Origin: Muricea muricata
Lineage: Eukaryota > Cnidaria > Anthozoa > Malacalcyonacea > Plexauridae
Assembly (NCBI GenBank): GCA_963855995.1
Contig: OY979728.1
Span: forward strand, 6,931,330 to 6,995,329
Length of the DNA: 64,000 bases
Reading direction: 5' to 3'
In this document: in pieces, positions 1 to 10,872 of the stretch
How the letters are laid out: the number at the start of each line of letters is the position of its first letter
How positions within the stretch are numbered: position 1 is the stretch's first letter
Program-made: the position numbers and the translations under genes
The notes under the pieces: model-generated
What the model saw: only the letters and a program-made list of their open reading frames with translations
What the model was told of the DNA's origin: nothing
Database searches by the model: none

Positions 1-378
1 TAATCACGAACTAAAAACTGCCGTCTTAGATCGATCACGGCGACATTTTAGAGCTTAAAATGGTGTTTTCAGTGCTAAAGTGAACGAGTTAAGCGCAATG
101 ATGTACTGCAATCACGGACCTAAAAGAGACCTTCTAAATGGAAATTGACAACTTAGCAAGTCGGGAATCATTTTTTCGGCTCTCAAATCATCGAGATGAG
201 CGAAATAACATGTTGAAATGAGAAACCTATAACTTGCTTGTAAACTGAAAAGAAACGATCTTAGAACCATCAAAATCCCGTTTTAGGCGTTCTAGAAACG
301 ATTTGAGCGTAAAAACATGCTCAAATCACCAACTAAAAATTGCCGTCTTAAATGCATAAGGACGACGTTTTAGAGCTT

Positions 379-838
379 ATTATTATTATTATTAAAACTA
401 TATTTATTCACGCTTACCCCTTCAGCAATAGCTGATTTCCAAGGGGGGCGTGACAATAAAAAGAAAACTATATACGTAAATACAAATAAAGACAGTAAAA
501 CTCAAGTACGATGTTAGGATAGACTAATATCAGAAATTAAAGAATTAAAGGTATTTATCGATATTGAATCTTTAACTTCCGATGGTAAATTATTCCAAAG
601 TTTTGCACCAATATAACTAATACTTTTTCTCATATATTCAGTTTTAGGCTTTGTCAGATAAAACCCATAATCTGAATTACGTAAATTGTAATCATGTTGA
701 GGAGCATTTGGATTTCGAAATGATTCGATTAGAACAGCTGGTGCTTGCCCGTGAATTATTCTAAACATGAGTCTGTCTTTCATAACAAGTCTACGTCGCT
801 TCAACGTTTTCCATTGAAGATCATTTAAGGCTGCTTCC
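379..838 (-). mobile_element. 5'-truncated LINE (CR1/L2/Jockey-like) fragment, copy 1
   Basis: A 460-bp insertion in a satellite monomer, flanked by a 6-bp target duplication GAGCTT (373-378 and 839-844). On the minus strand it reads as the last ~108 codons of a LINE ORF2 (838 down to 514), with the family-typical stretches HDYNLRN, SISYIGAKLWNNLP and INTFNSLI. A short 3' UTR with a C-rich/G-rich hairpin, AATAAATATA and an (ATA)n tail at 379-395 follows. The reverse transcriptase domain itself is absent. The upstream codons of the open frame (839-903) are satellite sequence, so the apparent ATG is not a real start. Fragment only; not functional. Confidence 0.9.
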
Positions 839-3800
839 GAGCTTAAAATGGTGTTTTCAGTGCTAAAGTGAACGAGTTGAGCGCAATGATGTACTGCAAT
901 CACGGACCTAAAAGAGACCTTCTAAATGGAAATTGCAGAACTTAGCAAGTCGGAAATCAAGTTTTTGGCGCTCAAACCATCGAGATGAGCGAAATAACAT
1001 GTTGAAATGAGAAACCTATAACTTGCTTGTAAACTGAAAAGAAACGATCTTAGAACCATAAAAATCCCGTTTTAAGCGTTCTAGAAGCGATTTGAGCCTA
1101 AAAACATGCTCTAATCACAAACTAAAAACTGCCGTCTTAGATCGATCACGACGACGTTTTAGAGCTTAAAATGGTGTTTTCAGTGCTAAAGTGAACGAGT
1201 TAAACGCAATGATGTACTGCAATCACGGACCTAAAAGAGACCTTCTAAATGGAAATTGAAAACTTAGCAAGTCGGGAATCATGTTTTCGGCGCTCAAACC
1301 ATCGAGATGAGCGAAATAACATGTTGAAATGAGAAACCTATAACTTGCTTGTAAACTGAAAAGAAACGGTCTTAGAAGCATCAAATTCCCGTTTTAAGCG
1401 TTCTAGAAGCGATTTGAGCGTAAAAACATGCTCAATTCACCAACTAAAAATTGCCGTCTTAAATCGATAAGGACGACGTTTGAGTGCTTAAAATGGTGTT
1501 TTCAGTGCTGAAGTGAACGAGTTGAGCGCAATGATGTACTGATATCACGGACCTAAAAGAGACCTTCTAAATGGAAATTGCATAACTTATAAAGTCGGGA
1601 ATCATGTTTTCGGCGCAAAAACCATCGAGATGAGCGAAATAACATGTTGAAATGAGAAACCTATAACTTGCTTGTAAACTGAAAAGAAACGTTCTTAGAA
1701 CCATCAAAATCCCTTTTTAAGCGTTCTAGAAGCGATTTGAACGTAAAAACATGCTCAAATCACCAACTAAAAATTGCCGTCTTAAATCGATAAGGACGAC
1801 GTTTTAGAGCTTAAAATGGTGTTTTCAGTGCTAAAGTGAACGAGTTAAACGCAATGATGTACTGCAATCACGGACCTAAAAGAGACCTTCTAAATGGAAA
1901 TTGAAAACTTAGCAAGTCGGGAATCATGTTTTCGGCGCTCAAACCATCGAGATGAGCGAAATAACATGTTGAAATGAGAAACCTATAACTTGCTTGTAAA
2001 CTGAAAAAAAACGGTCTTAGAACCATCAAATTCCCGTTTTAAGCGTTCTAGAAGCGATTTGAGCATAAAAACATGCTCAATTCACCAACTAAAAATTGCC
2101 GTCTTAAATCGATAAGGACGACGTTTTAGAGCTTAAAATGGTGTTTTCAGTGCTAAAGTGAACGAGTTGAGCGCAATGATGTACTGCAATCACGGACCTA
2201 AAAGAGACCTTCTAAATGGAAATTGCAGAGCTTAGCAAGTCGGAAATCAAGTTTTTGGCGCTCAAACCATCGAGATGAGCGAAATAACATGTTGAAATGA
2301 GAAACCTATAACTTGCTTGTAAACTGAAAAGAAACGATCTTAGAACCATAAAAATCCCGTTTTAAGCGTTCTAGAAGCGATTTGAGCGTAAAAACATGCT
2401 CAATTCACCAACTAAAAATATCCGTCTTAAATCTATAAGGACGACGTTTGAGAGCTTAAAATGGTGTTTTCAGTGCTGAAGTGAACGAGTTGAGCGCAAT
2501 GATGTACTGCAATCACGGACCTAAAAGAGACCTTCTAAATGGAAATTGCATAACTTATAAAGTCGGGAATCATGTTTTCGGCGCAAAAACCATCGAGATG
2601 AGCGAAATAACATGTTGAAATGAGAAACCTATAACTTGCTTGTAAACTGAAAAGAAACGTTCTTAGAACCATCAAAATCCCTTTTTAAGCGTTCTAGAAG
2701 CGATTTGAACGTAAAAACATGCTCAAATCACCAACTAAAAATTGCCGTCTTAAATCGATAAGGACGACGTTTTAGAGCTTAAAATGGTGTTTTCAGTGCT
2801 AAAGGGAACGAGTTAAGCGCAATGATGTACTGCAATGACGGACCGAAAAGAGACCTTCTAAATGGAAATTGACAACTTAGCAAGTCGCGAATCATGTTTT
2901 CGGCTCTCAAACCATCGAGATGAGCGAAATAACATGTTGAAATGAGAAACCTATAACTTGCTTGTAAACTGAAAAGAAACGATCTTAGAACCATCAAAAT
3001 CCCGTTTTAAGCGTTCTAGAAGCGATTTGAGCGTAAAAACATGCTCAAATCACAAACTAAAAATTGCCGTCTTAAAACGATAAGGACGACGTTTTAGAGC
3101 TCAAAATGGTGTTTTCAGTGCTAAAGTGAACGAGTTGAGCGCAATGATGTACTGCAATCACGGACCTAAAAGAGACCTTCTAAATGGAAATTGCATAACT
3201 TATAAAGTCGGGAATCATGTTTTCGGCGCTAAAACCATCGAGGTGAGCGAAATAACATGTTGAAATGAGAAACCTATAACTTGCTTGTAAACTGAAAAGA
3301 AACGATCTTAGAACCATCAAAATCCCTTTTTAAGCGTTCTAGAAGCGATTTGAAGGTAAAAACATGCTCAAATCACCAACTAAAAATTACCGTCTTAAAT
3401 CGATAAGGACGACGTTTTAGAGCTTAAAATGGTGTTTTCAGTGCTAAAGTGAACGAGTTGAGCGCAATGATGTACTGCAATCACGGACCTAAAAGAGACC
3501 TTCTAAATGGAAATTGCAGAACTTAGCAAGTCGGAAATCAAGTTTTTCGCGCTCAAACCATCGAGATGAGCCAAATAACATGTTGAAATGAGAAACCTAT
3601 AACTTGCTTGTAAACTGAAAAGAAACGATCTTAGAACCATAAAAATCCCGTTTTAAGCGTTCTAGAAGCGATTTGAGCGTAAAAACATGCTCAATTCACC
3701 AACTAAAAATTGCCGTCTTAAATCGATAAGGACGACGTTTGAGAGCTTAAAATGGTGTTTTCAGTGCTGAAGTGAACGAGTTAAGCGCAATGATGTACTG

Positions 3801-4392
3801 CAATCACGGATTTAAAAGAGACATTCTAAATGGAAATTGAAAACTTGGCAAGTCGGGAATCATGTTTTCGGCACTCAAACCATCGTGATGAGCGAAATAA
3901 CATGTTGAAATGAGAAACCTATAACTTGCTTGTAAACTGAAAAGAAACGATCTTTGAACCATCAAAATCGCGTTTTAAGCGTTCTAGAAGCGATTTGAGT
4001 GTAAAAACATGCGCTAATCACGAACTAAAAACTGCCGTCTTAGATCGATCACGGCGACGTTTTAGAGCTTAAAATGGTGTTTTCAGTGCTAAAGTGAGCG
4101 AGTTAAGCGCAATGATGTACTGCAATCACGGACCTAAAAGAGACCTTCTAAATGGAAATTGACAACTTAGCAAGTCGGGAATCATTTTTTCGGCTCTCAA
4201 ATCATCGAGATGAGAGAAATAACATGTTGAAATGAGAAACCTATAACTTGCTTGTAAACTGAAAAGAAACGATCTTAGAACCATCAAAATCCCGTTTTAG
4301 GCGTTCTAGAAACGATTTGAGCGTAAAAACATGCTCAAATCACCAACTAAAAATTGCCGTCTTAAATGCATAAGGACGACGTTTTAGAGCTT

Positions 4393-4852
4393 ATTATTAT
4401 TATTATTAAAACTATATTTATTCACGCTTACCCCTTCAGCAATAGCTGATTTCCAAGGGGGGCGTGACAATAAAAAGAAAACTATATACATAAATACAAA
4501 TAAAGACAGTAAAACTCAAGTACGATGTTAGGATAGACTAATATCAGAAATTAAAGAATTAAAGGTATTTATCGATATTGAATCTTTAACTTCCGATTGT
4601 AAATTATTCCAAAGTTTTGCACCACTATAACTAATACTTTTTCTCATATATTCAGTTTTAGGCTTTGTCAGATAAAACCCATAATCTGAATTACGTAAAT
4701 TGTAATCATGTTGAGGAGCATTTGGATTTCGAAATGATTCGATTAGAACAGCTGGTGCTTGCCCGTGAATTATTCTAAACATGAGTCTGGCTTTCATAAC
4801 AAGTCTACGTTGCTTCAACGTTTTCCATTGAAGATCATTTAAGGCTGCTTCC
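4393..4852 (-). mobile_element. 5'-truncated LINE fragment, copy 2 (amplified with satellite)
   Basis: Same 460-bp fragment with the same breakpoints, the same GAGCTT duplications and the same private flanking satellite variant (AAATGCATAAGG) as the copy at 379-838. It was therefore copied with the satellite and did not insert independently. The C-terminal ORF2 frame is open (4852 down to 4528), with a few substitutions, such as Pro to Gln in the NNLP motif. Confidence 0.9.
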
Positions 4853-5884
4853 GAGCTTAAAATGGTGTTTTCAGTGCTAAAGTGAACGAGTTGAGCGCAA
4901 TGATGTACTGCAATCACGGACCTAAAAGAGACCTTCTAAATGGAAATTGCAGAACTTAGCAAGTCGGAAATCAAGTTTTTGGCGCTCAAACCATCGAGAT
5001 GAGGGAAATAACATGTTGAAATGAGAAACCTATAACTTGCTTGTAAACTGAAAAGAAACGATCTTAGAACCATAAAAATCCCGTTTTAAGCGTTCTAGAA
5101 GCGATTTGAGCCTAAAAACATGCTCTAATCACAAACTAAAAACTGCCGTCTTAGATCGATCACGACGACGTTTTAGAGCTTAAAATGGTGTTTTCAGTGC
5201 TAAAGTGAACGAGTTAAACGCAATGATGTACTACAATCACGGACCTAAAAGAGACCTTCTAAATGGAAATTGAAAACTTAGCAAGTCGGGAATCATGTTT
5301 TCGGCGCTCAAACCATCGAGATGAGCGAAATAACATGTTGAAATGAGAAACCTATAACTTGCTTGTAAACTGAAAAGAAACGGTCTTAGAACCATCAAAT
5401 TCCCGTTTTAAGCGTTCTACAAGCGATTTGAGCGTAAAAACATATTCAATTCACCAACTAAAAATTGCCGTCTTAAATCGATAAGGACGACGTTTGAGAG
5501 CTTAAAATGGTGTTTTCAGTGCTGAAGTGAACGAGTTGAGCGCAATGATGTACTGCAATCACGGACCTAAAAGAGACTTTCTAAATAGAAATTGCACAAC
5601 TTAGCAAGTCGGGAATCATGTTTTCGGCGCTCAAACCATCGACATGAGCGAAATAACATGTTGAAATGAGAAACCTACAACTTGCTTGTAAACTGAAAAG
5701 AAACGATTTTTGAACCATCAAAATCGCGTTTTAAGCGTTCTAGAAGCGATTTGAGTGTAAAAACATGCGCTAATCACGAACTAAAAACTGCCGTCTTAGA
5801 TCGATCACGGCCACGTTTTAGAGCTTAAAATGGTGTTTTCAGTGCTGAAGTGAACGAGTTAAGCGCAATGACGTACTGCAATCA

Positions 5885-7820
5885 CGGATTTAAAAGAGAC
5901 ATTCTAAATGGAAATTGAAAACTTGGCAAGTCGGGAATCATGTTTTCGGCACTCAAACCATCGTGATGAGCGAAATAACATGTTGAAATGCGAAACCTAT
6001 AACTTGCTTGTAAACTGAAAAGAAACGATCTTAGAACCATTCAAAATCGCGTTTTAAGCGTTCTAGAAGCGATTTGAGCGTAAAAACATGCTCAAATCAC
6101 AAACTAAAAATTGCCGTCTTAAATCGATAAGGACGACGTTTTAGAGCTTAAAATGGTGTTTTCAGTGCTAAAGGGAACGAGTTAAGCGCAATGATGTACT
6201 GCAATCACGGACCGAAAAGAGACCTTCTAAATGGAAATTGACAACTTAGCAAGTCGCGAATCATGTTTTCGGCTCTCAAACCATCGAGATGAGCGAAATA
6301 ACATGTTGAAATGAGAAACCTATAACTTGCTTGTAAACTGAAAAGAAACGATCTAAGAACCATCAAAATCCCGTTTTAAGCGTTCTAGAAGCGATTTGAG
6401 CGTAAAAACATGCTCAAATCACCAACTAAAAATTGCCGTCTTAAAACGATAAGGACGACGTTTTAGAGCTCAAAATGGTGTTTTCAGTGCTAAAGTGAAC
6501 GAGTTGAGCGCAATGATGTACTGCAATCACGGACCTAAAAGAGACCTTCTAAATGGAAATTGCATAACTTATAAAGTCGGGAATCATGTTTTCGGCGCTA
6601 AAACCATCGAGATGAGCGAAATAACATGTTGAAATGAGAAACCTATAACTTGCTTGTAAACTGAAAAGAAACGATCTTAGAACCATCAAAATCCCTTTTT
6701 AAGCGTTCTAGAAGCGATTTGAACGTAAAAACATGCTCAAATCACCAACTAAAAATTGCCGTCTTAAATCGATAAGGACGACGTTTTAGAGCTTAAAATG
6801 GTGTTTTCAGTGCTAAAGTGAACGAGTTGAGCGCAATGATGTACTGCAATCACGGATTTAAAAGAGACATTCTAAATGGAAATTGAAAACTTGGCAAGTC
6901 GGGAATCATGTTTTCGGCACTCAAACCATCGTGATGAGCGAAATAACATGTTGAAATGCGAAACCTATAACTTGCTTGTAAACTGAAAAGAAACGATCTT
7001 AGAACCATTCAAAATCGCGTTTTAAGCGTTCTAGAAGCGATTTGAGCGTAAAAACATGCTCAAATCACAAACTAAAAATTGCCGTCTTAAATCGATAAGG
7101 ACGACGTTTTAGAGCTTAAAATGGTGTTTTCAGTGCTAAAGGGAACGAGTTAAGCGCAATGATGTACTGCAATCACGGACCGAAAAGAGACCTTCTAAAT
7201 GGAAATTGACAACTTAGCAAGTCGCGAATCATGTTTTCGGCTCTCAAACCATCGAGATGAGCGAAATAACATGTTGAAATGAGAAACCTATAACTTGCTT
7301 GTAAACTGAAAAGAAACGATCTAAGAACCATCAAAATCCCGTTTTAAGCGTTCTAGAAGCGATTTGAGCGTAAAAACATGCTCAAATCACCAACTAAAAA
7401 TTGCCGTCTTAAAACGATAAGGACGACGTTTTAGAGCTCAAAATGGTGTTTTCAGTGCTAAAGTGAACGAGTTGAGCGCAATGATGTACTGCAATCACGG
7501 ACCTAAAAGAGACCTTCTAAATGGAAATTGCATAACTTATAAAGTCGGGAATCATGTTTTCGGCGCTAAAACCATCGAGATGAGCGAAATAACATGTTGA
7601 AATGAGAAACCTATAACTTGCTTGTAAACTGAAAAGAAACGATCTTAGAACCATCAAAATCCCTTTTTAAGCGTTCTAGAAGCGATTTGAACGTAAAAAC
7701 ATGCTCAAATCACCAACTAAAAATTGCCGTCTTAAATCGATAAGGACGACGTTTTAGAGCTTAAAATGGTGTTTTCAGTGCTAAAGTGAACGAGTTGAGC
7801 GCAATGATGTACTGCAATCA
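5885..7820 (+). repeat. 968-bp tandem duplication of three monomers
   Basis: A three-monomer block is present twice in tandem, offset by ~968 bp. Shared private marks are GAAATGCGAAACC (5985 and 6953), ACCATTCAAAATCGCG and AAGTCGCGAATC. This explains why the second LINE-bearing unit is longer than the first (13 versus 11 monomers, allowing for other changes). The outer limits are approximate. Confidence 0.8.
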
Positions 7821-9052
7821 CGGACCTAAAAGAGACCTTCTAAATGGAAATTGCAGAACTTAGCAAGTCGGAAATCAAGTTTTCGGCGCTCAAACCATCG
7901 AGATGAGCGAAATAACATGTTGAAATGAGAAACCTATAACTTCCTTGTAAACTGAAAAGAAACGATCTTAGAACCATAAAAATCCCGTTTTAAGCGTTCT
8001 AGAAGCGATTTGAGCCTAAAAACATGCTCTAATCACAAACTAAAAACTGCCGTCTTAGATCGATCACGACGACGTTTTAGAGCTTAAAATGGTGTTTTCA
8101 GTGCTAAAGTGAACGAGTTAAACGCAATGATGTACTGCAATCACGGACCTAAAAGAGACCTTCTAAATTGAAATTGAAAACTTAGCAAGTCGGGAATCAT
8201 GTTTTCGGCGCTCAAACCATCGAGATGAGCGAAATAACATGTTGAAATGAGAAACCTATAACTTGCTTGTAAACTGAAAAGAAACGGTCTTAGAACCATC
8301 AAATTCCCGTTTTAAGCGTTCTAGAAGCGATTTGAGCGTAAAAACATGTTCAATTCACCAACTAAAAATTGCCGTCTTAAATCGATAAGGACGACGTTTG
8401 AGAGCTTAAAATGGTGTTTTCAGTGCTGAAGTGAACGAGTTGAGCGCAATGATGTACTGCAATCACGGACCTAAAAGAGACATTCTAAATAGAAATTGCA
8501 CAACTTAGCAAGTCGGGAATCATGTTTTCGGCGCTCAAACCATCGACATGAGCGAAATAACATGTTGAAATGAGAAACCTATAACTTGCTTGTAAACTGA
8601 AAAGAAACGATCTTTGAACCATCAAAATCGCGTTTTAAGCGTTCTAGAAGCGATTTGAGTGTAAAAACATGCGCTAATCACGAACTAAAAACTGCCGTCT
8701 TAGATCGATCACGGCGACGTTTTAGAGCTTAAAATGGTGTTTTCAGTGCTAAAGTGAACGAGTTAAGCGCAATGATGTACTGCAATCACGGACCTAAAAG
8801 AGACCTTCTAAATGGAAATTGACAACTTAGCAAGTCGGGAATCATTTTTTCGGCTCTCAAATCATCGAGATGAGCGAAATAACATGTTGAAATGAGAAAC
8901 CTATAACTTGCTTGTAAACTGAAAAGAAACGATCTTAGAACCATCAAAATCCCGTTTTAGGCGTTCTAGAAACGATTTGAGCGTAAAAACATGCTCAAAT
9001 CACCAACTAAAAATTGCCGTCTTAAATGCATAAGGACGACGTTTTAGAGCTT

Positions 9053-9512
9053 ATTATTATTATTATTAAAACTATATTTATTCACGCTTACCCCTTCAGC
9101 AATAGCTGATTTCCAAGGGGGGCGTGACAATAAAAAGAAAACTATATACATAAATACAAATAAAGACAGTAAAACTCAAGTACGATGTTAGGATAGACTA
9201 ATATCAGAAGTTAAAGAATTAAAGGTATTTATCGATATTGAATCTTTAACTTCCGATGGTAAATTATTCCAAAGTTTTGCACCACTATAACTAATACTTT
9301 TTCTCATATATTCAGTTTTAGGCTTTGTCAGATAAAACCCATAATCTGAATTACGTAAATTGTAATCATGTTGAGGAGCATTTGGATTTCGAAATGATTC
9401 GATTAGAACAGCTGGTGCTTACACGTGAATTATTCTAAACATGAGTCTGGCTTTCATAACAAGTCTACGTTGCTTCAACGTTTTCCATTGAAGATCATTT
9501 AAGGCTGCTTCC
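9053..9512 (-). mobile_element. 5'-truncated LINE fragment, copy 3, with stop codon
   Basis: Third copy of the 460-bp LINE fragment with identical ends and flanks. At ~9420-9424 the sequence GCCCGTGAAT of the other copies is ACACGTGAAT, which turns the Gln codon of IHGQAP into a stop on the minus strand. The frame is therefore broken here. Confidence 0.9.
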
Positions 9513-10590
9513 GAGCTTAAAATGGTGTTTTCAGTGCTAAAGTGAACGAGTTGAGCGCAATGATGTACTGCAATCACGGACCTAAAAGAAACCTTCTAAA
9601 TGGAAATTGCAGAACTTAGCAAGTCGGAAATCAAGTTTTTGGCGCGCTCAAACCATCGAGATGAGCGAAATAACATGTTGAAATGAGAAACCTATAACTT
9701 GCTTTTAAACTGAAAAGAAACGATCTTAGAACCATAAAAATCCCGTTTTAAGCGTTCTAGAAGCGATTTGAGCCTAAAAACATGCTCTAATCACAAACTA
9801 AAAACTGCCGTCTTAGATCGATCACGACGACGTTTTAGAGCTTAAAATGGTGTTTTCAGTGCTAAAGTGAACGAGTTAAACGCAATGATGTACTGCAATC
9901 ACGGACCTAAAAGAGACCTTCTAAATGGAAATTGAAAACTTAGCAAGTCGGGAATCATGTTTTCGGCGCTCAAACCATCGAGATGAGCGAAATAACATGT
10001 TGAAATGAGAAACCTATAACTTGCTTGTAAACTGAAAAGAAACGGTCTTAGAACCATCAAATTCCCGTTTTAAGCGTTCTAGAAGCGACTTGAGCGTAAA
10101 AACATGCTCAATTCACCAACTAAAAATTGCCGTCTTAAATCGATAAGGACGACGTTTGAGATCTTAAAATGGTGTTTTCAGTGCTGAAGTGAACGAGTTG
10201 AGCGCAATGATGTACTGCAATCACGGACCTAAAAGAGACTTTCTAAATAGAAATTGCACAACTTAGCAAGTCGGGAATCATGTTTTCGGCGCTCAAACCA
10301 TCGACATGAGCGAAATAACATGTTGAAATGAGAAACCTATAACTTGCTTGTAAACTGAAAAGAAACGATCTTAGAACCATCAAAATCGCGTTTTAAGCGT
10401 TCTAGAAGCGATTTGAGCCTAAAAACATGCTCTAATCACAAACTAAAAACTGCCGTCTTAGATCGATCACGACGACGTTTTAGAGCTTAAAATGGTGTTT
10501 TCAGTGCTAAAGTGAACGAGTTAAACGCAATGATGTACTGCAATCACGGACCGAAAAGAGACCTTCTAAATGGAAATTGACAACTTATGG

Positions 10591-10849
10591 AAATTGCCAA
10601 TCTTCAGATTATTCTCATATTTTAAAACATCATTTTTGGACAAGATCTTAGGCAAGACCGAAGCATGCCAACAGCGATTGTTCATCATTGTTACACAGGA
10701 TTTAAACTCAACAACATAACAATGCACCATTCCACTATTAGACAAACTTTTGAGCTCGGAAAATCAATTAGCAAAGCTGGAAAGAGCATCCTAGATTTAA
10801 TACCATTGTCAAGTTTGGTTGCAAAATATTGTAAAATGTGGAAAAGCAA
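10591..10849. other. left edge of segmental duplication, copy 1
   Basis: Single-copy-looking DNA that matches 34725-34983 almost exactly. The match starts at AAATTGCCAATCTTCAG; to the left copy 1 is 322-bp satellite and copy 2 is unrelated DNA. A plus-strand open frame from 10665 and a minus-strand one over the same bases resemble no known protein and run into satellite, so no gene is called. Confidence 0.8.
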
Positions 10850-10872
10850 GCGAATTTTGTATACTTTTGTAT
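10850..10872 (+). repeat. inverted repeat bounding the 355-bp satellite, left arm
   Basis: A 23-bp word starting GCGAATTTTGTATAC recurs exactly as its reverse complement at 17999-18021, on the far side of the 355-bp array and DIRS element. The duplicate locus has the same pair (34984-35006, one mismatch, and 43098-43120). The similarity does not extend beyond about 25 bp. Confidence 0.7.

Larger units (their letters stand above)
1..10590 (+). repeat. 322-bp satellite array, left block
   Basis: About 28 head-to-tail monomers of ~322 bp in one orientation, interrupted by three identical-site LINE insertions. The landmark TGATGTACTGCAATCACGG recurs at 322-323 bp spacing. Each monomer contains three diverged subunits of 107, 108 and 107 bp, each opening with a GTTTT block, a GCGCT-like word and TGAGCG (for example starts near 1177, 1284 and 1392). 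Private variants group monomers into higher-order units: LINE-bearing units recur at 379, 4393 and 9053, i.e. 11 and 13 monomers apart plus the LINE. Recurrent 60-72-codon minus-strand open frames in the monomers are by-products of the repeat, not genes. The array continues beyond the left edge of the window. Confidence 0.97.

Noticed and set aside
2779..2997. Repeated minus-strand open frames of 61-72 codons in the 322-bp satellite (also near 46802, 47446, 48091, 55229, 57812, 59103, 62620)
   Set aside because: They recur only because the monomer repeats, are broken in most monomers, have no recognisable domain and start at different variants.
1..10590. Regular repeats reminiscent of a CRISPR array
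   Set aside because: The whole 322-bp unit repeats without unique spacers, the genome is eukaryotic and no cas-like genes are present.
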